Part shown: positions 26,004 through 33,237 of the stretch, piece after piece
How positions within the stretch are numbered: position 1 is the first letter of the stretch
How the letters are laid out: the number at the start of each line of letters is the position of its first letter
Origin: Candidatus Omnitrophota bacterium
GTDB taxonomy: Bacteria > Omnitrophota > JAUWXU01
Assembly (NCBI GenBank): GCA_034717435.1
Contig: JAYELI010000020.1
Coordinates: 1 to 42,413, forward strand
Direction: 5' to 3'
Length of the DNA stretch: 42,413 nt
The notes under the pieces: model-generated
What the model was told of the DNA's origin: nothing
Database searches by the model: none
The model's input: only the letters and a program-made list of their open reading frames with translations
Translations under genes and position numbers: made by a program

Positions 26004-27647
26004 ATGGAAAAAAGAGTAATTTTGGCTGTTGTACTTTCAATTTTAATAATTATCACTTTTCAGCATATCACAGCCAAAAACTATCACAGTCAATCCCCGG
26101 CAGAACAAACCGGCCTGGTTTCGCAACAAATCGAACCCGGCGCTGAACTTTCCAGCCTCGAACCTTCTGCCCAAAAACCCATGCCTTCAGGCGCTAAGGA
26201 TGTGGTTGTAGAAACCGGCTTGTTCAAGCTGGTGTTTACTACCAGCGGTGCCAGGATCAAGAGCTTCCAATTAAAAAAGTATGATGGAGTGGAGCTTGTT
26301 TCTTTAATTTCTCGCGAAAACCAGGATTATCCCCTGACCGTAGTGTTCCCGGGCAGGAAAGATCTTTCAGGGATAAACTTAGCTATCTATAAGCCAGACA
26401 AGAAGTTACTACTTTTAAATGATAGCAACAAATCTGGCTCGATCAAGTTTGTTTATCTAAATAACAAAGGTTTCAAAATAACCAAACGGTACACCTTTTC
26501 TTATGACTCCTATGTTTTTGATTTAGGCCTTACAATAGACAGAGAGCATGGCCAAACATTAAAAGACAAAGTCTTTTTGATAAAATATGGGCCAGGCATT
26601 ACCCAGCCGGACACAAAAGAAGTCAGAAGGGTTTATAAGGGGCCTGTAGTGCGTATCCAACAGGATCCCGGTGTGCCACCAATAATAAAAAGGGAAAAGT
26701 ATGGCCGGGATGAAAGGTCTCAGTTTGTTACGCGCAGGTATAAGGGAGACATATCCTGGATCAGCCTGCAGGATAAATATTTCATAGCCGCCCTGATCCC
26801 GTTTGAGGCTACAGGAGCAGCAATAATAGAAAAAGATGAACAAGGGCAGTGCAGTATAGCCCTGGAAGGCGTTAGCAAGCCGGAACAAACCTATAATGTC
26901 GGGTTTTATCTTGGTCCTAAGCACGAAAAAAAACTTAAAGCCTTAAACATAGGCCTGGAAGAGATAATTGACTATGGGTTTTTCGGGCCGATTGCCAGAT
27001 TACTCGCCGTTGTCCTGAATATTTTTTATCAGTGGACGCATAACTATGGTTATGCCATAATATTATTAGCCTTTGCTACCAAGATAATTTTTTATCCTTT
27101 GACCCATCGAAGCTTTGAAGCAATGAGAAAAATGCAGGAGGATATGAAGGTTGTTCAGCCTGAGTTGGACGCTTTAAAGGGGAAATATAAAGATAATCCC
27201 CAGAAACTGAACAAAGAAACCATGGAGCTTTACAGAAAAACAGGGGTTAATCCTTTGGCTGGCTGCCGGGGTGGGTGTCTGCCTTTGTTGTTGCAGATGC
27301 CTGTGTTCATAGCGCTTTACGTTGTACTGTATAACGCTATCACGCTGAGGGGTGCTCCATTTGTATGGTGGATTACGGATCTTTCGGTCAAAGACCCTTA
27401 TTATGTCCTGCCGATATTAATGGGTGTAAGCACGCTTGTCCAGCAAAAAGTAACCGGCTTAGGTAAGACAGGCGCTGACACACAACAAGCAAAGATGATG
27501 ATGTGGATGATGCCCTTGTTTTTAATTTGGATATTTGCGAAATTTCCGTCAGGGGTGGTGTTATACTGGTTTGCTTTTAATGTGTTTACGTCTATACAGC
27601 AACTATTGATTACTAAAGTTAAACCGCCAAAGCAGGTGCTTAAATGA
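26004..27647 (+). CDS. yidC: Membrane protein insertase YidC
   Basis: Inserts proteins into the inner membrane alone or with Sec. The 547-residue protein has the Gram-negative layout: N-terminal membrane anchor (about 5-23), a large periplasmic beta domain (about 65-310, KLVFTTSGARIKSFQLKKY), then the conserved core of five membrane segments (QWTHNYGYAIILLAF, NPLAGCRGGCLPLLLQMPVFIALY, LPILMGVSTLVQQK). The residue after NPLAG is C rather than the usual arginine-containing context, though R follows. It overlaps the next gene by 4 bases (ATGA). Confidence 0.96.
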   Translation: MEKRVILAVVLSILIIITFQHITAKNYHSQSPAEQTGLVSQQIEPGAELSSLEPSAQKPMPSGAKDVVVETGLFKLVFTTSGARIKSFQLKKYDGVELVSLISRENQDYPLTVVFPGRKDLSGINLAIYKPDKKLLLLNDSNKSGSIKFVYLNNKGFKITKRYTFSYDSYVFDLGLTIDREHGQTLKDKVFLIKYGPGITQPDTKEVRRVYKGPVVRIQQDPGVPPIIKREKYGRDERSQFVTRRYKGDISWISLQDKYFIAALIPFEATGAAIIEKDEQGQCSIALEGVSKPEQTYNVGFYLGPKHEKKLKALNIGLEEIIDYGFFGPIARLLAVVLNIFYQWTHNYGYAIILLAFATKIIFYPLTHRSFEAMRKMQEDMKVVQPELDALKGKYKDNPQKLNKETMELYRKTGVNPLAGCRGGCLPLLLQMPVFIALYVVLYNAITLRGAPFVWWITDLSVKDPYYVLPILMGVSTLVQQKVTGLGKTGADTQQAKMMMWMMPLFLIWIFAKFPSGVVLYWFAFNVFTSIQQLLITKVKPPKQVLK

Positions 27648-27835
27648 ACGAGAAGCCATTGACACGCGTAGAAGCAGAAGGTAGGACCACTGAAGAGGCG
27701 ATTAAGATAGCCCTGGCTAAACTAGGTGTACCTCGTGATGAAGCAAAAATAGAGATATTGGCTGAGGGGAATAAGGGGCTGTTTAACATGAAGGGTATCA
27801 AACAGACAAAAGTAAGAGCAACCCTGAAGAAATAA
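27644..27835 (+). CDS. Jag N-terminal domain-only protein
   Basis: The 63 residues match the Jag_N domain at the start of SpoIIIJ-associated (Jag/KhpB) proteins: VEAEGRTTEEAIKIALAKLGVPRDEAKIEILAEGNKGLF. The KH and R3H RNA-binding domains that normally follow are missing: TAA at 27833 is followed at once by parS-like and repeat sequence with no remnant seen in any frame. The 4-base overlap with yidC is the normal arrangement, so this is either a natural domain-only version or a truncated gene. Confidence 0.8.
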   Translation: MNEKPLTRVEAEGRTTEEAIKIALAKLGVPRDEAKIEILAEGNKGLFNMKGIKQTKVRATLKK

Positions 27836-27894
27836 TGTTTTACGTGAAAATATTCTAACTGAAACATTTTGAAAAAATTGTTTCACGATAAACA
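27836..27894. promoter_or_regulatory. parS-like palindromes after the jag gene
   Basis: TGTTTTACGTGAAAAT (27836-27851) matches the parS consensus TGTTTCACGTGAAACA at 13 of 16; TGTTTCACGATAAACA (27879-27894) matches at 14 of 16 and lies in a longer palindrome AAATTGTTT...AAACAATTT. A half site TGAAACA lies between. They are candidate ParB sites 1.5 kb from parA and parB. Confidence 0.5.
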
Positions 27895-27996
27895 ATTTTG
27901 TAACGTGTTGAAATAAACAGGGATACAGCGTAGGTGTTTTTTCGCTGGGGTTGTAGGTTACAAATTACAAGTTACAGGCCGTAGGTTTTTACTTTC

Positions 27997-28447
27997 GTCA
28001 TTGCGAGGCTGGCGGAGCCAGTCGAAGCAATCTCATTTAAGGAGATTACGTCGGTCGCTCCGAAAATTTAGGGTTTCTTCCAATGAATGACAAAAGGGGC
28101 GAAAATGATTCGGCAACAAGGATATTTTTATTTAATGACGAATAAAACAGACACGGTTATCTATGCCGGTGTTACCAGCGAGTTGCAAAAGAGGGCTTAT
28201 GAACACAAACAAAAGACAATAGAGGGATTTACCAAGAAATACAAGATTAATAAACTGGTTTATTATGAAGTATTTGATGATATAGAAAATGCGATTTTAC
28301 GCGAGAAACAAATTAAAGCAGGCTCTAGGCGAAAAAAGATAGATTTGATCAAAAGCGTGAATGCGGAGTTTAAAGACTTATACGGCGAACTTTGAGATTG
28401 CTTCGTCGTCCTTGACATCAAAGATGTCAAGGGCTCCTCGCAATGAC
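27997..28447 (+). mobile_element. GIY-YIG cassette bounded by inverted palindromic repeats, copy 1
   Basis: The left end reads GTCATTGCGAG (27997-28007) then GAAGCAATCTC (28024-28034). The right end reads GAGATTGCTTC (28394-28404) then CTCGCAATGAC (28437-28447), the exact inverse. The GIY-YIG gene fills the middle and its stop codon overlaps the right repeat. A 10-bp hairpin CCTTGACATC-AAA-GATGTCAAGG lies inside the right end. The mobile nature is inferred from structure. Confidence 0.6.
28105..28395 (+). CDS. Small GIY-YIG nuclease domain protein, copy 1
   Basis: The 96-residue protein is a single GIY-YIG domain of the URI/UPF0213-like type: YFYLMTNKTDTVIYAGVTSELQKRAYEHK holds the two tyrosine motifs in variant form (YFYL, IYAGV), then the conserved arginine and tyrosine of LQKRAYEHK and the glutamate region AILREKQIKAGSRRKK. 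ATG at 28105 follows AGGGG at 6 bases; an in-frame ATG at 28087 is less likely. The family cuts DNA; the target here is unknown. It is enclosed by inverted repeats and duplicated at 28818. Confidence 0.88.
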   Translation: MIRQQGYFYLMTNKTDTVIYAGVTSELQKRAYEHKQKTIEGFTKKYKINKLVYYEVFDDIENAILREKQIKAGSRRKKIDLIKSVNAEFKDLYGEL

Positions 28448-28558
28448 GATGAAGGACGATCGCTCGCAATGACGATGAAGGACGATCACTTGCAATGACG
28501 ATGAAGGACGATCGCTCGCAATGACGATGAAGGACGATCGCTCGCAATGACGAGGAGA
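28439..28558 (+). repeat. 26-bp tandem repeats, array 1
   Basis: Four head-to-tail 26-bp units (28439, 28465, 28491, 28517) of the type CGCAATGACGATGAAGGACG plus ATCGCT, and a partial fifth. The unit starts with the end motif of the GIY-YIG cassette, so the array seems to be an expansion of that end. There are no spacers. Confidence 0.9.
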
Positions 28559-28591
28559 AGCCGGTACTTGCAATGTCAGAAGGGAAAAAAT

Positions 28592-28607
28592 TGTTTCACG
28601 ATAAACA
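28592..28607. promoter_or_regulatory. parS-like palindrome, second copy
   Basis: TGTTTCACGATAAACA, identical to 27879-27894, carried by the second duplication unit. Confidence 0.45.
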
Positions 28608-28709
28608 ATTTTGTAACGTGTTGAAATAAAAAGGGATACAGCGTAGGTGTTTTTTCGCTGGGGTTGTAGGTTACAAATTACAAGTTACAGGCCGTAGGTT
28701 TTTACTTTC

Positions 28710-29160
28710 GTCATTGCGAGGCTGGCGGAGCCAGTCGAAGCAATCTCATTTAAGGAGATTACGTCGGTCGCTCCGAAAATTTAGGGTTTCTTCCAATGAA
28801 TGACAAAAGGGGCGAAAATGATTCGGCAACAAGGATATTTTTATTTAATGACGAATAAAACAGACACGGTTATCTATGCCGGTGTTACCAGCGAGTTGCA
28901 AAAGAGGGCTTATGAACACAAACAAAAGACAATAGAGGGATTTACCAAGAAATACAAGATTAATAAACTGGTTTATTATGAAGTATTTGATGATATAGAA
29001 AATGCGATTTTACGCGAGAAACAAATTAAAGCAGGCTCTAGGCGAAAAAAGATAGATTTGATCAAAAGCCTGAATGCGGAGTTTAAAGACTTATACGGCG
29101 AACTTTGAGATTGCTTCGTCGTCCTTGACATCAAAGATGTCAAGGGCTCCTCGCAATGAC
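28710..29160 (+). mobile_element. GIY-YIG cassette, copy 2
   Basis: Same structure as copy 1: GTCATTGCGAG at 28710, CTCGCAATGAC ending at 29160, inner GAAGCAATCTC and GAGATTGCTTC in inverse. It arose with copy 1 by the tandem duplication, not by separate insertion, since the flanks are duplicated too. Confidence 0.6.
28818..29108 (+). CDS. Small GIY-YIG nuclease domain protein, copy 2
   Basis: Identical to copy 1 except for one residue (valine GTG changed to leucine CTG in IKSLNAEF, near the C-terminus). The same AGGGG site precedes the ATG. The intact second copy with almost no change shows a recent duplication and gives no sign of decay. Confidence 0.88.
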   Translation: MIRQQGYFYLMTNKTDTVIYAGVTSELQKRAYEHKQKTIEGFTKKYKINKLVYYEVFDDIENAILREKQIKAGSRRKKIDLIKSLNAEFKDLYGEL

Positions 29161-29297
29161 GATGAAGGACGATCACTCGCAATGACGATGAAGGACGATC
29201 GCTCGCAATGACGATGAAGGACGATCGCTCGCAATGACGATGAAGGACGATCGCTCGCAATGACGAGGAAGGACGATTGCTCGCAATGACGAGGAGA
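29152..29297 (+). repeat. 26-bp tandem repeats, array 2
   Basis: Five 26-bp units (29152, 29178, 29204, 29230, 29256) and a partial sixth; one more unit than array 1. Apart from this array and the duplicated leader, the 299 bases between the second GIY-YIG gene and parA hold no gene. Confidence 0.9.
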
Positions 29298-29330
29298 AGC
29301 CGGTACTTGCAATGTCAGAAGGGAAAAAAT

Positions 29331-29346
29331 TGTTTCACGATAAACA
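29331..29346. promoter_or_regulatory. parS-like palindrome in the parA leader
   Basis: TGTTTCACGATAAACA, 62 bases before the parA ATG, is probably the original copy from which the duplicated ones derive. It could serve as a ParB site or as an operator for parAB. Confidence 0.5.
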
Positions 29347-29407
29347 ATTTTGTAACGTGTTGAAATAAACAGGGATACAGCGTAGGTGTTTTTTCGCTGG
29401 GGCTTAT

Positions 29408-30232
29408 ATGGCTAAGGTTATAACAATATGTAACCAAAAAGGCGGTACCGGCAAAACCACTACTGCTGTAAATTTGGCTGCTTATCTGGCTGAGCAGGCT
29501 AAATCAGTACTTTTAATCGATATAGACCCCCAGAGCAATGCTACCAGTGGGTTAGGAATTGACAAAACCTCTGTAAAAACAAGTATTTACGAAGCGTTAT
29601 TAAGTTTGCACACCTCAATTAAAGACATAATTCTTAATACCCCCATAAGTAACCTGAGCTTAATACCATCTAAATTTGACCTTAGCGGAGCAGAAATAGA
29701 ATTAGTACACATCCAGAAACGGGAGTTTGTGTTAGGGGTTGCTATAGACCAGGTTAAACCAATGTATGATTATATTTTTATTGATTCTCCGCCGTCCCTG
29801 GGTCTGCTTACTGTAAACGCAATAAATGCCGCTGATTCTGTTCTTATGCCAATTCAGTGCGAATATTACGCTTTAGAAGGGTTGAGCCAACTGCTTAATA
29901 CCATAGAACTTATAAAAACCAACCTCAATCCGCGCTTAGAGATAGAAGGCGCGGTTTTAACCATGGCTGATTTTCGAACCAACCTTTGTCAGCAGGTGAT
30001 TGATGAGGTGAGGAGTTTTTTTAAAGGCAAGGCCTATCAAACAGTGATTCCCCGTAGCGTGCGGCTTTCCGAGGCTCCGAGTTTTGGCAAGCCGATATTG
30101 CTTTATGATAGAACATCCAAGGGCGCTATAGCATATCGGGAACTTGCCCAGGAGTTTTTACAACGCCAGGTGGTTAAAGAAGATACAACAGCAGGAGATA
30201 GAAGCTTGCAACCTGAAACAATAAGTGAATAA
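29408..30232 (+). CDS. parA: Chromosome partitioning ATPase ParA/Soj
   Basis: Deviant Walker A ATPase that binds DNA and drives origin segregation with ParB. The 274-residue protein has NQKGGTGKTTTAVNLA (about 8-23), LLIDIDPQSNAT, IFIDSPPSLGLLTVNA and the RSVRLSEAPSFGKP region typical of Soj proteins. It lies upstream of parB, the usual order, about 4 kb from the putative origin. A GGGG stretch lies 6 bases before the ATG. Confidence 0.96.
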   Translation: MAKVITICNQKGGTGKTTTAVNLAAYLAEQAKSVLLIDIDPQSNATSGLGIDKTSVKTSIYEALLSLHTSIKDIILNTPISNLSLIPSKFDLSGAEIELVHIQKREFVLGVAIDQVKPMYDYIFIDSPPSLGLLTVNAINAADSVLMPIQCEYYALEGLSQLLNTIELIKTNLNPRLEIEGAVLTMADFRTNLCQQVIDEVRSFFKGKAYQTVIPRSVRLSEAPSFGKPILLYDRTSKGAIAYRELAQEFLQRQVVKEDTTAGDRSLQPETISE

Positions 30233-30292
30233 AACTAAAGGCTGTAGGTTGGGAAGCTGATTTTATGAATGCAAACAATACGGAGGTTTAAC

Positions 30293-31135
30293 ATGAAAAA
30301 AGGGGGTTTGGGAAGAGGGTTAAACGCCTTAATCCCGGAAAAAATCGAGACACAAAAAGCTTCCCCGGCAGAACAAATCACCCGCGTTAAAATTAACCAA
30401 ATAGCCACCAACAAATATCAGCCCCGCCAGGAATTTGACCAGGGAAAAATGAATCAATTAATTGCCTCAATCAAAGAAAAAGGCATTATCCAACCGGTGT
30501 TGGTTAGAAAAACTTCGGAAGGTTATGAATTAATCTGCGGAGAAAGAAGAATTAAGGCAGCGCAGGCTGCCGGGCTTGAAGAGATCCCGGTTGCGGTCAG
30601 GAATGTTTCCGACGTTGAAAGCCTGGAACTTTCTTTGATTGAAAATATCCAGAGGCAAGACCTGAATTCAATAGAGCGGGCAAAAGCCTATAAAAGATTA
30701 ATAAATGAATTTGGCCTTTCTCAGGATGAACTGGCAGCTGCGCTTAGCAAAGACCGGTCTTCGGTCGCTAATACCCTGCGCTTACTGAAGCTACCCCAGC
30801 CTGTCCAGGATTCTCTGGCTCAGGGAAGGATTACTGTTGGCCACGGCCTGGCTATACTTTCTTTGGCCAGCCCCCGCTTGCAAATAGAAGCCTGCAAAAA
30901 TATAATCCTTCACGGTCTTTCAGTAAGGGAAATAGAAGTTGCAGTAAAAAAAAGAGCCGCGGTCAAAAACACGGTTAAAAAATCTCCCCAAATCATTGAG
31001 ATAGAAGAAAGGCTTCAGCGGGTTATGGCTACCAAAGTAAACATCAAGGCCGGCCGCAAAAAAGGAAGAATAGAAATAGAATATTATTCATCAGAAGACT
31101 TGAACAGGATTGTGGATATACTTACAAAAAAATAA
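30293..31135 (+). CDS. parB: Chromosome partitioning protein ParB/Spo0J
   Basis: CTP-dependent clamp that loads at parS. The 280-residue protein starts MKKGGLGRGLNALIPE (ParA-stimulating tail), followed by I-x-x-N-x-Y-Q-PR (ATNKYQPRQEF), the CTP motif CGERRIKAAQ, ENIQRQDLNSIERAKAY, and the HTH LSQDELAAALSKDRSSVANTLRLL. ATG at 30293 is chosen because GGAGG lies 6 bases before it; an in-frame ATG at 30269 has none. The 60-bp gap to parA contains no clear promoter. Confidence 0.96.
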   Translation: MKKGGLGRGLNALIPEKIETQKASPAEQITRVKINQIATNKYQPRQEFDQGKMNQLIASIKEKGIIQPVLVRKTSEGYELICGERRIKAAQAAGLEEIPVAVRNVSDVESLELSLIENIQRQDLNSIERAKAYKRLINEFGLSQDELAAALSKDRSSVANTLRLLKLPQPVQDSLAQGRITVGHGLAILSLASPRLQIEACKNIILHGLSVREIEVAVKKRAAVKNTVKKSPQIIEIEERLQRVMATKVNIKAGRKKGRIEIEYYSSEDLNRIVDILTKK

Positions 31136-31164
31136 AAATACTAAATACCACACATTAAGTCATA

Positions 31165-31204
31165 GGTCATAGGTTTTATGATTTAAAACTTACAACTTAT
31201 GACC
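31165..31204. repeat. Imperfect hairpin between parB and ndk
   Basis: GGTCATAGGTTTT (31165-31177) and AAAACTTACAACTTATGACC (31185-31204) can pair around ATGATTT. It belongs to a loose group of intergenic sequences with GTCATAGG/TTACAAGTT words. There is no T run. Confidence 0.4.
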
Positions 31205-31240
31205 TTACCGCTTAGGTTTTAATGTATTGAAGGAGTTTTT

Positions 31241-31741
31241 ATGATGCAGCAGACATTAGTATTAATAAAACCGGATGGTCTCAAAAAATCCCTTACCGGT
31301 AATATATTAACCCGGCTTTCTGAAACCAAAATGGATATTATCGCTGCCAAAATAGTTCGGGTAAGCCGGCAGCTTGCCGAACAACATTACTTCCAGCTTA
31401 AGGAAAAACCTTTCTACGAAGAACTGATTAAATATATTCGGGGGGCATATCACAAGAAAAAAATAATGGCCCTTGTCTATTATGGGAAAGATGCAATCAG
31501 AAAGGTGAGAGAGATAGCCGGTTCCACCAATCCTGAAGAGGCCGACAGCGTCTCTATTCGCGGAGCTTACGGAAGAATAACAACCAAAGGGGTTTATGAA
31601 AATGTGATCCACTCTTCTACCAGCGAAAAAGAAGCGGAACGAGAAATAAAACTGTGGTTTCAGCCCGATGACATCATCGTTAACCTTTACCCCTCCAAGA
31701 AAGTAACCCAAAAAAATACCAAAAGAAAAGTTTGGGCTTGA
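31241..31741 (+). CDS. ndk: Nucleoside diphosphate kinase
   Basis: Transfers phosphate between nucleoside tri- and diphosphates through a phosphohistidine. The 166-residue protein has TLVLIKPDGLKKSLTGNIL, GSTNPEEAD, and the active His124 in ENVIHSSTS, followed by EREIKLWF. It is about 20 residues longer than standard enzymes because of the SIRGAYGRITTKGVYENVIH segment and a C-terminal extension, a form seen in some deep-branching bacteria and archaea. AAGGAG lies 7 bases before the ATG. Confidence 0.94.
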   Translation: MMQQTLVLIKPDGLKKSLTGNILTRLSETKMDIIAAKIVRVSRQLAEQHYFQLKEKPFYEELIKYIRGAYHKKKIMALVYYGKDAIRKVREIAGSTNPEEADSVSIRGAYGRITTKGVYENVIHSSTSEKEAEREIKLWFQPDDIIVNLYPSKKVTQKNTKRKVWA

Positions 31742-31766
31742 CTTTATTTTCCCGTAAGGTTAAAAT
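31738..31766 (+). promoter_or_regulatory. Promoter of the coiled-coil gene, adjoining its start codon
   Basis: TTGACT (31738-31743) overlaps the ndk stop; 17-base spacer; TAAAAT (31761-31766); 9 bases to the ATG at 31776. No ribosome binding site would fit in the transcript. Confidence 0.6.
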
Positions 31767-31775
31767 ATTATTGTA

Positions 31776-33071
31776 ATGGATAAACGGACAACAAAAACCA
31801 TCCTTTTAGTAATGGTCTTGGTCTGCGCGTTGAGCGTTATTGTTGCGGCCAAGTCCTTTTTTTTAGAGCAGGCCACGTATCAAAGATATCTGGAAACGAA
31901 ACAGACCTTGACCGGGGAAAATCTCCGGCTGACTGCGAAAATAGAGGAATCCGGCAGGGCAATTTCCAAATTTAAGCTAAAGCTGCAGGAGACGGCTGAG
32001 AGGTTTGAGCAGGCCAACCGTCAGTACAGCGAGCTTGAGCAAAGACATAAAATGCTGGTTTCCGAGAAGGATAAGCTGAATACAGAGTTAACCAACCTGG
32101 CCAAAGAAAAGATGGCTTTAGAGGGAAAAACAGAACGGATGAAGTCAGATCTGTTTTTCGGCCGGGTGCTGAAAGAAAGAGCCTCTTTAAGGCTGCAGGT
32201 AACGAGGCTGGAGCAGAAATTTTGCCAACAGGAACTGGAAACAAAAAAATTAACTGCTGAAAAAGCGGATCTAAAGGCAGATCTTCGGACCGTGGTTGGG
32301 GAACGCCGGGAAACAGAAGAGAAAGCTGAGGAAATGCTTGAGGTTTCCGATATCCTGGGCCAGGAGCTGGCCAGAGAGAAAAAGAACAGGCTTAAGGTTG
32401 TTGAGAAACTAGACAGGGAAAAGGCAGAAAATAAATATCTGCAGAACCGGATGAATGATTTAACCAGGCAAAATGCCGGGTTAGAACGCAGGCTTACTCT
32501 GACAGACAACAGACTGGCAAAGAAAGAGGCAGATAAAAGCCGGTTAGCAGATAAAATAGCTGAATTAAATTCATCGCTTAAAGAAAAACTGGATGAAATA
32601 GAGGGGTTGAGGCTGGTGTTGGGTTCGTTAGAAAACAGGGTTGCAATACTGGATGATAAACTGAAGCAAAACAAAGCAGCCAACGTCCGGTTGACGAAAA
32701 AATCAGCCGGGGTAGATGTATCAGAGAATATTGTCGAGTTATCCCCGATAATAATTAAAGCAGCCCTATCTTCTGGTAGCGCTGAATCTGAATCAGCTGA
32801 TTCAACAGGGGTTGAAGCGAATTTTCCACAAGGCCGGGTGCTGACAGTAAACAAGGAATACGAATTTGTGGTTATTGACCTTGGGCAAAAAGACGGGGTA
32901 GAGGCCGGGATGCCGATGACGGTTTACCGCAGCGGCAGGGAGATCGGTAAGCTTGAAATACTCGAGGTCCACTCCAGGATATCGGCCGCTGACATAAAAC
33001 CTGTCAGCGGAAGAAAAAAGAAAAAGGACATCAGAATAGATGATGTAGTAGTGCTGGATGCCGGAAGATAA
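31776..33071 (+). CDS. Membrane-anchored coiled-coil protein of unknown function
   Basis: The 431-residue protein has an N-terminal membrane segment (about 8-28), a long heptad-rich coiled coil (about 35-305, charged E/K/R/L runs), a short disordered linker, and a compact C-terminal domain from about 348: GRVLTVNKEYEFVVIDLGQKDGV, EAGMPMTVYRSGREIGKLEILEVHS. That last domain resembles the small beta domain found in FlgT C-terminal-like and other envelope proteins of PVC-group bacteria. An envelope structural role is a guess. The promoter reaches almost to the ATG. Confidence 0.8.
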   Translation: MDKRTTKTILLVMVLVCALSVIVAAKSFFLEQATYQRYLETKQTLTGENLRLTAKIEESGRAISKFKLKLQETAERFEQANRQYSELEQRHKMLVSEKDKLNTELTNLAKEKMALEGKTERMKSDLFFGRVLKERASLRLQVTRLEQKFCQQELETKKLTAEKADLKADLRTVVGERRETEEKAEEMLEVSDILGQELAREKKNRLKVVEKLDREKAENKYLQNRMNDLTRQNAGLERRLTLTDNRLAKKEADKSRLADKIAELNSSLKEKLDEIEGLRLVLGSLENRVAILDDKLKQNKAANVRLTKKSAGVDVSENIVELSPIIIKAALSSGSAESESADSTGVEANFPQGRVLTVNKEYEFVVIDLGQKDGVEAGMPMTVYRSGREIGKLEILEVHSRISAADIKPVSGRKKKKDIRIDDVVVLDAGR

Positions 33072-33237
33072 AATATGTCCTATCTGCAAAAGAAAATTCC
33101 TGCCTAACAAACATAAAAAAAATCAAAAAGTCTGTTCGCGGCAGGAATGCCAGCGCCAAAGACAGCTTCAAAACCTGGCTGCCTGGCGCCAAAAAAACCC
33201 CAATTATTTTAAAAACCTATTTCCTCGATCGCGGTGA
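33058..33237 (+). CDS. Small zinc-ribbon protein
   Basis: A 59-residue frame from ATG 33058 to TGA 33237 encodes MPEDKICPICKRKFLP, then VCSRQECQRQRQLQNLAAW and RQKNPNYFKN. Cysteines 7, 10, 26 and 31 (CxxC...CxxxxC) can bind one zinc ion. The ECQRQRQLQNLAAWRQKNPNYF tail is a recurrent pattern in short proteins of diverse bacteria, which makes a chance frame unlikely. It overlaps the end of the coiled-coil gene by 14 bp and the end of the convergent adaptor gene by 29 bp. Function is unknown; DNA or RNA contact is plausible. Confidence 0.7.
   Translation: MPEDKICPICKRKFLPNKHKKNQKVCSRQECQRQRQLQNLAAWRQKNPNYFKNLFPRSR

Larger units (their letters stand above)
27871..29402 (+). repeat. Tandem segmental duplication (713 bp, 739 bp, plus 80-bp third start)
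   Basis: Unit 1 is 27871-28583 and unit 2 is 28584-29322; the first 80 bases recur a third time at 29323-29402 directly before parA. Each unit holds a parS-like palindrome, a GIY-YIG gene and a run of 26-bp repeats. The units differ by one extra 26-bp repeat in unit 2 and a few substitutions, so the duplication is recent. Confidence 0.9.

Noticed and set aside
28439-29297. The regularly repeated sequences as a CRISPR array
   Set aside because: The 26-bp units are head to tail with no spacers, and no cas gene is near.
28263-29312. Open frames on the minus strand made of repeated HCERSSFIVIASDRPSSSLR
   Set aside because: They are translations of the 26-bp tandem repeat and the antisense of the GIY-YIG genes; the repetitive protein matches no gene pattern.
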